Below, in pieces: positions 47,340 to 57,812 of a DNA stretch of 64,000 nt. Source of the DNA: Cystobasidium ongulense (lineage: Eukaryota > Basidiomycota > Cystobasidiomycetes > Cystobasidiales > Cystobasidiaceae); the NCBI GenBank assembly GCA_022835595.1, contig BQUP01000008.1, positions 992,001 to 1,056,000 of the forward strand. Reading direction: 5' to 3'. Below the pieces are notes generated by a model, which was not told where the DNA came from, did not search any database, and saw only the letters and a list, made by a program, of their open reading frames with translations. Position 1 is the stretch's first letter. Each line of letters begins with the position of its first letter. A program made the position numbers and the translations under genes.

Positions 47340-47482
47340 AGCTGCAATATGAGAGGTGCAAAAAGTTTCTATAGAGCTCGATCACGTCGGTGTGTGGAAA
47401 GCAGACCTTGAAGTCCAGAAGCTCGTTGACTTTATGACACGCGGAGTGGCTTCTTCGTCACCTCCAAAGTCAGTCACAGCTT

Positions 47483-48245
47483 ATGCTCCCAAGAGCATGT
47501 AGAGCGGCTATTCTGCTGCGCCCTTGCAGGCTACCTTTGTTTCCGCCATCGGCGAGATTGTTTCACGCAACCCTAAGAGTGCCAAAGGTGCAGCAGCTAC
47601 GAGACGAGGCCATCCGCACAAAATTCATCAGAGTGGTCGAAGGCGATGGTGCGCCCCTTGGACCAGTGGTCATGAAGAACCAGGTGCTTGGTGGCATCGA
47701 CCGGAGCAAGAATTGGCTGATGCTTGGTGCGTGGCATGGCTTTGTTCGCATTAGTATACCACACTGACCATTACTTTTACACAGTGGATGAGCAAGAGCT
47801 TGGGGAAGAAGAAGCTTCACAGCGAGGTCTACCTCCAAAGACTCGCGTAGGAATCTGCAAAGTCATTAACAAGAAAGAACAGTTTCAAAAGTCCAAAGAG
47901 CGTACTACAGCCGCTAAGCAGAAGAAACAGACCAATAAAAGAGAGGAGAAAGAGTTCCAGCTTACATGGGGAGTCGCAGTGCATGACTTGCAACACAAGC
48001 TTAAGCGAGCCCAGCAGGTCCTCGACAAGGGCGGCCGCGCAGCACTCGTTATAACCTCGCCCAAAGGGTCAAGACCGCCCCCACCCGATGACCGAAAGAT
48101 GTTTGTAGACATGCTCAAGGATCAATTGGGATTACCTGAAGGGAAAGCGACAGTCTGGAAGGCAGAAGAGTGGAAAGGAGCCAAGAGCTCGATCTATCTT
48201 GAAGGAGTGAAGCAGGCCGGACAGACGACCGATACGGCGTCCTAG
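47483..48245 (+). CDS. Mitochondrial translation initiation factor IF-3
   Basis: IF-3 keeps small ribosomal subunits free and checks start-codon pairing in mitochondria. The N terminus MLPRACRAAILLRPCRLPLF is basic, acid-free and amphipathic: a presequence. Two exons; the intron falls after NWLML. Family motifs are RDEAIRTKFIRVVEGDGAPLG and, in the C-terminal domain, KEFQLTWGVAVHDLQHKLKR, LDKGGRAALVITSPKG. About 230 residues. The stop codon lies 53 bases from that of the convergent AlkB-like gene. Confidence 0.86.
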
Positions 48246-48298
48246 ACGAGAATTTTGTAGCAAAGTATGCGTGTGATCTTAGTCTTGGAAACGCTGTA

Positions 48299-49335
48299 TT
48301 ACCTCGTAAAACCCTTCAAGTTTAGAACTTTCTCTACAGTCCGCACTGTCAAGCTGACACGCCGTGCACGCTCCCACTCGGATGTATTGTTTGTATCGTC
48401 TCCCAGTTCCCAACGACTTCGCCGCGAAGAGACATCATCCCAGTTTACGCACTCCTGAAGTTCTTCCAAAGAGTCTGTCTTCCTCGCGGCGATACCATGC
48501 AGATAATTCGCATACAGATCTGACCGTAGAATGAAAAGCGACCGCCGAGGGATGAGAATCGAGAATGCCGGCTCTGTCTTGTACGTCTTGGCGCCATCGG
48601 TCTTCACTGTGTCATCATCATTTTCGGGCGCATATTGGAATATATCCAGGATGGTGTGACTGCCAAGACTTAGCGTGGTGACTGTCGGAAAGTAAGCAGG
48701 TCCATCTTCGTGTGGCTGAAGAGGAGTCAGTCTTGGGAATACCAGCTTACACGACAAGCTTAGCAAGACAGAGCGACGTACGAAGATGCCTTGCCCCGGT
48801 AAGTACTCGTTGACAAGGACCTTACGGAAACCTGGTCGTAAGCTTCAGGATCCAAATGGTAGAATGGCAGACATACATGGTTTGGTAGTTTGTGTTTGGA
48901 GCCCTTGAAGGCACCCGTCTCCGCTATCCGCTCGTTAATTCTCGGGAATTGATCTATGAGTAGAATGATCAATGTGTTGACCATACCCTAAACACGGCCA
49001 AAGGTTCATACCTTGCATAAACGACGGCATGCTTGTAGGTATTAGAGCGTTCTTCATGACGCTGCCGCCCCAGTACATGGACCTGAAAGCGCGTCAGCGG
49101 TGTTCCAGTCGCACTAGATGGCTATTCACCTTCTTCCTTTCACTTCTCGCCATCCTGTAGGCTTTGACTTGTACTTGCGTGTCGACTCTCCGGTGGCGTC
49201 TTCGTCATTGTCCACTGCAGTGCCGCCTACTTCTTCGATCTTTGTCAACAGGTAGGCCTCTTCAGATTCCGATACGAAGGCTGGGATCAGGTAGCATTCT
49301 GGTACAGGCGTCTTCAGTCGCGTCTGGTCATCCAT
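48299..49335 (-). CDS. AlkB homolog 6-like Fe(II)/2-oxoglutarate dioxygenase
   Basis: A dioxygenase of the AlkB family, closest in motif pattern to ALKBH6, whose substrate is not settled. Start 49335 (MDDQTRLKTPVPECYLIPAF). Motifs: [40 protein letters not shown] (H-x-D metal ligands in PHEDGP), SLGSHTILDIF, SILIPRRSLFILRSDLY, and RRVSLTVRTVEKV, where Arg would bind 2-oxoglutarate. Four or five exons; about 260 residues. The HEDGP core and the TxR tail are the strongest evidence. Expected location is nucleus and cytosol. Confidence 0.88.
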
Positions 49336-49504
49336 CGGTCTGAATTATAAAGCTTGAATTGGGACGAGGGCAAGCCGCAACAACGTGATCTTGCTTTCAA
49401 AAGGTGCTTTCAAAAAACGGCAGCAGCAGCAACAGTCTGAGCACTTCTAGCTACATGCAATGCACAGCTCTCAATGCTGTTGAAACACTCCTTCTCCCTG
49501 TGTA

Positions 49505-51390
49505 ATGCACCACTTTCAGCGGATTTCAGCTTCCGCGCAAACCATCAAAGCCCAGCTCTTCAATCACGAGCGTATCATACAGGAAAAAGAGGGTGTCGGA
49601 CTTTATGATGGGTCAGTCACACCGTTACCATCGAGTAAGCTGTACTGAGACTACTTTCGAACAGCAAGGAAAGGAGTGCCGTGTTTGACGATGGCAGGCT
49701 ATACCTCACGAACCACCGCTTGATCTACGTCGACTCAGCCGAACCCTACCGAAACTCACGATTCTTGGACCTTGACCAGGTCAAGCAAACCGAGCATTGG
49801 GTTGGCTTCTTGAAAAGCTCGGCAAAGATCACTCTAGTGCTCAACGAAGCCAACCGTCAGACTACCACAGGAAATTCCGAAGAGGGGAACGATGAAACAG
49901 GTCTTACTGCTGCTGTCCAGTCCTGGACATGTCATGTCTGCGGCTTTAGAAATGATGTCTCCGCTGGCATCAAATGCACACTATGTGGAGTAACAAAGTC
50001 GGAGTCTGCTACGCCTGTCACGTCCAGCAAGCCTTCCAGGTTCGGTACACCATCGCATAGTACGCCACCGTCCCGTCCAGATTCGCCGGCAGTCAGTGGA
50101 GGTGCAGGCAGTGTGCTCATGGCTTGTCCAGCATGTACATATCTCAACCATCCATCAATGCAACGCTGCGAAATATGTGACAGCCCCTTGGGAACTGTCG
50201 ATGTCAGACCAAGGCGCATCTCAACGCCAGCTCCGGCAACGCCCAGTACGAGCACCTCATCAACTCCGGGCCCACCTACTTTTGCCAAGTTAAGCTTCCG
50301 AAAGGGTGGTGACAAGACGTTTTATACGGCTCTAAAAGCGGCTCTCCAAGCTAAAGAGTGGGACAATTTCAGACTGTCGAAACATCGAAACACTTCTACT
50401 GAAACTAGGACCGAGCACACACTTACCACTTATGGCATTAGTGAGCAACACAACACTTAACATTAGCTTGGCGTGTGAGCTGACTTCGTCTGCAAGATGG
50501 CATTCTCCGGACTATCGACATTGATGCAAGGGACCGAGAGGATGATATGCAAGAGGCACTGGGGGATTTGGAAGCGCTCAAAAAGCGAGCTCAAGATATG
50601 GTGAGGTGATACATCTCCGCTACCAATGTTCCCTCAGCTGATGTTGCTTGAATCAGATCCGAATGGCTGAAGCATTCAATGCGAAACTAGCCGCGGCAGA
50701 AGGCGATAATAATGACGATCTATCAACAACAGTCACACGCTCCCTACGTTCACTGGGCCTAGATTCACCTGTCGTTTCAGGGTCACAAGACATAGAGGAG
50801 GTGGAGTACCACCGCAAGCTAGCGAAGGAACTTGGCTCCGTTTTGCTTGGGTTGAACAACGGATCCTCTTCATCCTCTCGCGGTATAATGGTAGAGGGAG
50901 ATCCAAAGAAAGAGCTCATCGGTCTTGACGAGGTTTGGTGTCTGTGGAACCGGGCACGTGGCGTTGGTGAGCATGTTCGGCTATGGTCAAACATGAGACT
51001 GTCTAAATTTCCCGCACAACAGCTCTGGTATCACCTGAAGACCTGCATAAAGCTACGTACTATCTGCCTGAAGTGACCCGTCCACAGATCAAGCTACAAG
51101 TGTTCAAATCGGGCTTAAACGTTCTGCATCTGCCTTCTTTCAGCCGCGAGGCCTTCGCCAAGCGGATATGCGGTGCGCTGCTGCATTTAGAAGACCAGGC
51201 AGCGTTTGGCATGACTACCCTTGATATCGCACGTCAAGAAGGAATATCTGTGATCTTGACAACACAGATGCTAGAGCTACTGGAAGATGGAGACGTGCCA
51301 TCTATAGTGCGCGATGAAGGCGACTTGCGCGCTGGTATCCGGTGGCAGCTTAACTTGTTCGAGGAACTTGAGCGAATGGCATCGGTATAA
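49505..51390 (+). CDS. vps36: ESCRT-II subunit Vps36
   Basis: Vps36 links ESCRT-II to ubiquitinated cargo and phosphoinositide in multivesicular body sorting. Start 49505 (MHHFQRISASAQTIKAQL). The split GLUE domain begins ERSAVFDDGRLYLTNHRLIYVD and continues SAKITLVL. Within it are two NZF (RanBP2-type) fingers: WTCHVCGFRND...IKCTLCG and MACPACTYLNHPSMQRCEIC, as in yeast Vps36. After FRKGGDKTFYTALKAAL the C-terminal EAP45 part runs through GILRTIDIDARDRED, IRMAEAFNAKL and two winged helices ending at 51390. About 550 residues. The 3' end lies 31 bases from that of the convergent methyltransferase gene. Confidence 0.93.
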
Positions 51391-51421
51391 GTGTATGTGC
51401 CGTAGAGTGTTGTTGTAGTAA

Positions 51422-52678
51422 CTAGCTTTTTTCAATATTCGAATGCTGCCATATCTGTACATCGGCCAATTCTAGCATCATCGCAAAAGGGAAACCACGG
51501 CCTCTTGCCAGTTCGAAGAATGCGTCGTCTCCTGCTGTTCGAGGTCTGTATGCAATAGTGACAGTTCGCTGCTGAAAGTCTGCACTCAAATCACACATCG
51601 TTTGCAAGAAAGGCGCATGCGAAGAGGGATTGTAAAGGACGTCTGCTGCATGAATCCACAAGGCTTGTCGGTCCTGGACTTTTGCGAGCAAAGACCTTGC
51701 ATCATCTAGATCATCCCAAACCAAGGATTTGCTGCTGATCATGAAAGCCGCGCTAGCGTGAGCATGGAGCGTCTCTTTGAGAGTTGATTCGACCACCTCC
51801 GGCAGGTCGGTTGCGATAATCTGCCTCGAGCTGTTTCCCAAGGCTTGGTCTATGGCAAGAGAGACCAGTCCACAACCTGCACCGAGCTCGATTATGGTCT
51901 TCGCTTCGGGGATTGCTTGAGCTCCCTGCAGTATTGCGTGCGCGAGTATTATGGAACCATGCCACACATGATCGCCAATGATCTTGTCCAGCGGTCGTTC
52001 AACGATTCGTAGGGGAATTCTCGGTCTAAGATGAACTTCTGTTGTGCTGACTACAATGCCAAAGATGGTCAATCATCCGGCAATGCATTAAGAAGACTTT
52101 AGTCGTACCTCTGTCAGAAGAGTGCATATCTTTCCTAGAGCTTCGGAACGACAAAGGTCCGGCGCACGTTGGGACTACTAGCGCAACAATATCATCTTCA
52201 GGGAGGGTAAGTATGGCCTCTGTTTGGACGAACCCCATCAATGACCTGTCTAACGGGTCTATAGGCTCAACATTCGAGTCGACGAGCTGTTCCGCGAGCT
52301 TCAGTACGAGGTAGGCGTCTTCTTCCTTTGTAGCTTTGATAGAGGAAGGACCAGTTATTTGCAAAGAGGCTTTGTGAAGCAAGCCTCTGTCTGAGTTGAT
52401 CACAATTGAACTTGATTTTGTGACTGTATCGGTTGCGACGTATTCAGATTTTGTGTTGGAAAGATGTCCTATTTCAAAGCCGACTACAATTGTGCAGGCA
52501 TCAGCTAGGCAGCATACCTTCTCTAATGAAGTCAACAACCTCTGATGGCTGGGAAAGACGGCACTTCCAGACCCAAGTCGTCGGTGAGTGAGAAAATGAT
52601 ATCAAAAGGCTTCCCAAGCGCGATGGCAGCTGGCGGCAGCTTGACCAAGCGAAGGGTATAGGTCTTGTTAATCTTCAT
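51422..52678 (-). CDS. Family-16 (METTL21/Nnt1-like) methyltransferase; 5' end uncertain
   Basis: An S-adenosylmethionine-dependent methyltransferase, probably for a protein lysine. The catalytic part (51422-52020) has VWHGSIILAHAI, TIIELGAGCGLVSLAI (SAM-binding motif I), IIATDLPEVVESTL and ADVLYNPSSHAPFL in the place of the usual D-x-x-Y motif. An N-terminal part rich in beta-strand-like sequence precedes it. A likely start is 52678 (MKINKTYTLRLVKLPP), but this exon and the next (SEVVDFI...) are out of frame by one base with no clear intron between them, so the first junction is unresolved; a sequence error or a very short intron are options. Substrate unknown. Confidence 0.72.
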
Positions 52679-53009
52679 TGTGATATACACAGAGCATATG
52701 AACAGCTAATAGCGAATCTCCTCCAGTTGTAGTATTTATGTTTGAAGAGCTGGATCACCTGTACGTTTCGTCTCGATCACCTTTTGCCTTGAGGTTGACA
52801 GAAAGCAGAGAAGGACAAGCGTGGTTGACGGACTTCCACTCTCGCGCGTGACATGCTCCACGACAGTCTCTCGACGCGCTCTCTGTGAAGCTCGTGACGG
52901 CCCTACTACGCATAAGCCTGGCCAAGTCTCAATTGTTCACTCATGCCTTCAAAACGCCTTTATAGCAGGCTTCTCGGACGTTTCTCGCGCCCCGCTAAAC
53001 CACGTCGTG
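52679..53009. other. Divergent intergenic region
   Basis: Promoter stretch between the methyltransferase and the winged-helix/SANT gene. No motif I can support. Short open frames overlap it but have no family features. Confidence 0.4.
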
Positions 53010-56000
53010 ATGGAGTACCCACATACCCCTTACGATGATATTGTGCCATGCCACACAGCACCTGCACCTGGTGGTGACAAGGGTGTAAGTATAGCAAAAT
53101 GCTTTGAACCTTCGCCACAACGATTTAGCTGATTGCCAGATCCGCTTGTAGAGCCTGAGCCTAATGGAGTTGGCTCGAAGCGTCCTGCTTTCTCAGAGCA
53201 ATCCCACAGACAGCTTGTCTGTACAAGAAATCGTTCAGCGCATAGCAGTGAAGAACACGTGAGTCTCGTCGGCCCTGCTGAAACGAGACAAGCTTTGAAC
53301 TCAGTCTTCTTTCCGAATGAAAGTCATCTGGCCACGGGCAAAAAGGAGCGATGGGAGGTGAGAGCTTCTATTCAGCTAGGTCTTGCGTTGACTAATGACA
53401 TGCCTTGGCATCTATGGCCAACCCTTCCAGAAAACCTTACGAGAAACCCTACGCGACCACTATTGTTTCATAGGCCACTCTCAAAAGGGTAATTACTGGG
53501 TCAGCTATTCTTGCGATTCTTCCGTAGACCCCAAACTCAAGAAAAGCAAGAAGCAGAAACAGAAACCTAGCTCAGCTACTCCCTTATCAGAAGAGGGTGG
53601 TAGCACTGTTGTTTCAGAAGATACTGGCGTTACTTCCCACTCGGAGGATGCCAGTCTCATTCCCGTGGCTCAAGATGCCAGTGTTACAGCCTTCGGAGAG
53701 AGCGCTAGCGGTCAAGTGGATACGCTGGGAGCCAGTGCTCCCTCTGCTGCCGGCTCAAGCGAACTTCATGCTACTCGGTCAGTCGACGCAGACTCCGCAA
53801 CAGATGTTATTGCTTCCTCGCCTTTTGGAACCACTACTCTCAAAATCGATGTATCCGCAATATACGAAAGGAAGCAGTATGGCGAATCAATGCGCATTTT
53901 TTACTGTCAGGATTGTGGACCTTTCCGTCTCTTACGACAACGGTGGAGCGGGCAAATTGTCACAAGCAGCGTGAGCTTAGCCCCTCAATAAGCTATGCAG
54001 ACCAAGACTGACTGCAAAGTTTCCCAGTTTCGAAAGCTTGTCCAGCTACTGTGTGGCTCGAAACCGGGAGGGCAGAGTCTTGAGCAGCTCTTTGGATTGT
54101 CTTCTGAACAAGGTGAGCACACAACAGGATACAAGGCAGTGGCAGTGGCACGTTTATCTGACACGGGACATCCGATAGTCTGGCCCGAAACCATCTCTCG
54201 GGAAAGGGCCGCCGAAATAGTGGAAAAGGCACAAGTAGTCTTGCCGAAGGATTCAATACTCACAGATACACTACCGAATTTTCCTAATGAAGCGCCGCCT
54301 TACTTCAAGAGGAAGTTGAAGAGCCATTCCTGCCGGTATTGCGGTGAAACATTTGTGGGGCGGAAATATCGCAGCCACCTTTTGCGAAAGCGAGGTACCT
54401 GCCAGCTTCTATATCCTTCTCAATTGCGGCATTACCTTGGTTTGTTAAATACAAGTCTTGAGGAAGATATCAGCCATACCAATCTTAGTCGCGATGAGAG
54501 CGCTGGAGAAGAGGAAATGGGACTCGATGAATACACTAGGCCAATCCTTCAACCAGCTTTCACAAGTTGGACAGAAGACGAAACTAACAAATTCTTCTAC
54601 GCTCTTTCGAGATTTTCAAGGTTCAGGCCGGACGCGATTGCCGAGCATGTGCGAACAAAAAATGAAATTGATGTGAACGCGCTTTTAGAAAAGCTGCAAG
54701 AAAATGCTGCGTTGCTGGCTTCCTCTGGAGAACCCGAAAACCTCAAGCCCGCTCCGGCAGCTAGAGAAATGGGTCAAAAGTGGTTGAAGATCGAAGAGAG
54801 CCTTGCAGAAGATGCCATCGTGTGGGAAGCTTTTGTAGAGCAGGCAATGAGAACGCCTCCACAGTATCGCGATCTGCCACAGCAGGACGTCACACGGAGG
54901 CGATTATACCTCTCCTGCGTACGATGTGTGGCGCAGACTTGCGATGGCCATTGGCCATTCTGCAATAACTGTGAGGAGCTGGGGTTGCAATGTTCTTGGC
55001 CTGCCAATCTCGTTCAAAGACATATGCATGATATGGACCCAAAGTGCGTGACACCGCTATGTGATGCTGATTGAACATACTGACTCCCCGCTCATTAGAC
55101 TTCTCGTAGCCCTGAAAGAGGCATATCCAGATTATCAGACTCAAAACCCTCAGAAGGAGTAAGTGAGGCCCGCCCACCCACACATAGCCGAATAATTTGC
55201 TAATAATCGATTCCAACCTTCAGAGCCATTCGTGCTGAATTCTCTCAATCAATGAGCTGGTTTCATCTGGTCAGCATGTCGGCGCATCTCTCGAAAGGTT
55301 CGCTCAAATCGCGTTTAGATATGATGTGGTGGAAAGCTGCTTCTGGAGTGAAGACATCTCAACACGCTCATTCAGCAACTGACCCGATCAGACCGCCTAC
55401 CAATGAGCAGGCTAGCGCTCGCTTACGAAAGTTCATTGTGGAAGCTATGGTGCGCTGCAATTGTCTAGATCTGAGTCTCGAGGAGAACGAAGCTCTATAT
55501 CAGTACACCAAACAAGCATACCGGGAAAATGGCCGTGCTATGCCGGCAGATAGGGAGCTTTTGGCTCTGCGGTCATCATCGGCCGTTTTGGCAGAGCGTA
55601 AGCGGATAGAAGACGCTCTGTCGGAGGAGCACTTTCTCCAAAAAGGTCGTCTCGAAAGAATGCGGCTTCGAAGTGCTGTCCGGTGGGCAGATATACCCAT
55701 CTCGCATGTATCTTCGCAACGTACGCTCGATCGACCGGAATATGAACAACTTCATGAAGAAATCCAGCAGGCTCGCGAGCAGCTGGAAGCTGTTCACTTC
55801 AACTCAGAAGACCTCGGTCGTGAAGCAGAACTATTTGACCTGCGCAATATTGGAACCCTTCTAGAGTATGTGCCTGAAATGAATCCACCTCAACCTAGCT
55901 TATTCACTTCATTTTCAGCTTGTACCGTCAAGGCTCACATGAGACGGCTCGCATATCGAACCAAACCCTAAAAGATTTATATCTACTTGTGCGCAAGCAC

Positions 56001-57007
56001 ACCACTCGGGTTCTCGCGCTCGCCTTGAGTATCGCCGATACCAGAGATGTCGACTATTCAACGGTAAGAGCGAATCTATGCACATGCTACTCGGGCACAG
56101 TATTGACAATGGGCAATCGGACCAGGGTGGATCTTCCAAGCCTGAAAAGCTCGCCAACTGCGTTAAAGAGGCTCACGCGACCATCGATGCGCAAGCAGCC
56201 GGTTCACACAAGAGTCGGGTACCGCAAGGATTCAAGGACTTGATGAAAACCCCGGTATCTGTGCTTGGTTACGCTACCAAAGATGAGAAGGCAGGTGTAA
56301 AATCAAAGACGTCTCTCCTGGCAACCATCCTGAGAAGCAGTTCCGAAAATGACCCTCAAGGCACAAGACAGAAGGCTTTAGAGTACGAAAGACAGCCCTC
56401 CAAACTCGGTGACATTTCGTCTTGGGATCCCGACGTCGTTTCCAGTGAGGACGAGCAAGATGAGGGAATCTCTGAGGGAGAAGAGGGCTCAGCTGCTGAT
56501 ACCGAGTTTCCCTACGTGGATGGGGCACGTGAGATGGCAAATCGCAAGGCAGATGATGCTAAGTTGGAGGAGGAGGATCGACTTGAAGATGCAATCTATG
56601 AACAGGAGCTTTGGGACCTTATGACTGGGCCGGCCAGCGCACAAAGGTCCGCAGATAGCACGGGCGAAAGAGAAGAGGACGACGCACTTCTCGAGAGTGA
56701 CAATGACGGCGACAACGACGGTGTTTCAGAAGCTGAAAAAGAATCACTAGCAGACCTGAGCGATTCCGAAGAGGATAGCGAGCTGGACATACGGCCAGGT
56801 TCGAGTGACGAGGAAGCCGAACCCTTGTCAAGAGCGTCAACCTCGGACACTGGGCAAGCAGAGGGTCGAAAGAGAATGCGAACGTCAGCTACCTCCTACA
56901 AGCGAATTGGTTCAGACGAGCACGATGGACGTTTCTCAGGTCGAAAGCACAAGACCAAATATCGTACGCAGGAATTTATTTCGACTTCGGACGAAGAGGA
57001 GGAATGA
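53010..57007 (+). CDS. Rrn5-like SANT-domain protein with N-terminal winged-helix segment
   Basis: A large nuclear-type protein of about 1,150-1,200 residues. Exon 1 (53010-53086 region, MEYPHTPYDDIVP) joins to SLMELARSVLLSQ, VQEIVQRIAVKN, then RWEKTLRETLRDHYCFIG and KGNYWVSY, which resembles a forkhead winged helix. A Ser/Ala-rich linker follows. After a 57-nt intron (53970-54026) come YCGETFVGRKYRSHLLRKRG (C2H2-like), FTSWTEDETNKFFYALSRFS (SANT), a Cys-rich SCVRCV...CDGHWPFCNNC unit, and near 56.0 kb a helix set (LYLLVRKHTTRVLALALS) like a histone fold. The tail is very acidic. SANT plus that layout recalls Rrn5 of the RNA polymerase I upstream activating factor. The 65-nt intron inside the winged helix (53259-53323) ends in AAAG, a weak acceptor. 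Confidence 0.66.
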
Positions 57008-57812
57008 AGTTTCACTAAGTCGGGAGCTTCCGTTGTAAGCCTACATAGTATTGGGTTGTTGTATGTCCATGTTATAGAAAGGGAGAGGCAGCCAAAACCA
57101 AGAGTCTAGCCAAGTGTGTCTGAGTTGTCAAGACGTTCGCCGTGTCATTTAACCACAGAATGTGAACATAAATTTGATCTCGAGAGCCGTTTATAACGCA
57201 TAATCGTCCAAGAGTGCATCCATAGGCCCGTTTGCGAAAGCCTTTGCGAAAGCCCTCTCTAAAACCCCTATAACGTCTTTGTGATGCTTTCTGACCTTCT
57301 CGTCGAATTTTACAGGTTACTCCGCCCGAGTTGTCGACCTTCTCGCTACAGCGCAAGAATCAACCAGAGCCAAGCCAAGAACCAGAGAATACACAGATAG
57401 TCTTACTATTAGGTCTACATCATGGCACATGTCTTCTGGTATCAGCCGCTCGGATGCTCTCGTAGAAAATGCGCTTTGCCGTCTGCGCTACCACTTTCCA
57501 TGAATGAAATCAATTTGCTTTACAAGTCCCTTGGGCCTTCATCACGCGAAAGCTGCGATGGACACTATGCATGTTATTACAACTGTTTATTGCATCGGTT
57601 CCGTAGCATTCCGATCCGTTTTCCAGCTGATAAGACAAGGCAAAATAATTGGAGGGGTACTAGCCAGCCTCTCTGTCGGTCTCGACACTTGCACATTGAT
57701 TGAGAGTACTTTGCATACGGTACACTAGCTACTGCTGTCCACCAAAGTTATCGATATCGATGCCGACAAGGTTGGTCTGCTCAACCTCTATGATATAAAA
57801 GGAGAATGTGAA
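57008..57812. other. Region with GAPDH-tail copy and no resolved gene
   Basis: Contains the 3' end of the SANT gene, the GAPDH fragment (57273-57389) and, at 57.42-57.73 kb on the plus strand, an open frame with a hydrophobic centre (IIGGVLASLSVGLDTC) for which I find no family or splice support. Confidence 0.4.
57273..57389 (+). pseudogene. Duplicated fragment of the GAPDH 3' end
   Basis: About 117 bases closely match the last part of the final GAPDH intron plus the last GAPDH exon (complement of about 60413-60530), but in opposite orientation. The shared core runs from gtgatgctttctgacc through the acceptor tttacag to gttgtcgaccttctcgc. The copy reads [10 protein letters not shown] and then loses the frame through small length changes. 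Because intron sequence is kept, it is a DNA-level duplication and not a copy of spliced mRNA. No sign that it is expressed. Confidence 0.85.

Noticed and set aside
57422-57728. Two overlapping plus-strand open frames with a hydrophobic centre
   Set aside because: No start context, splice support or family; listed only as an uncertain stretch.
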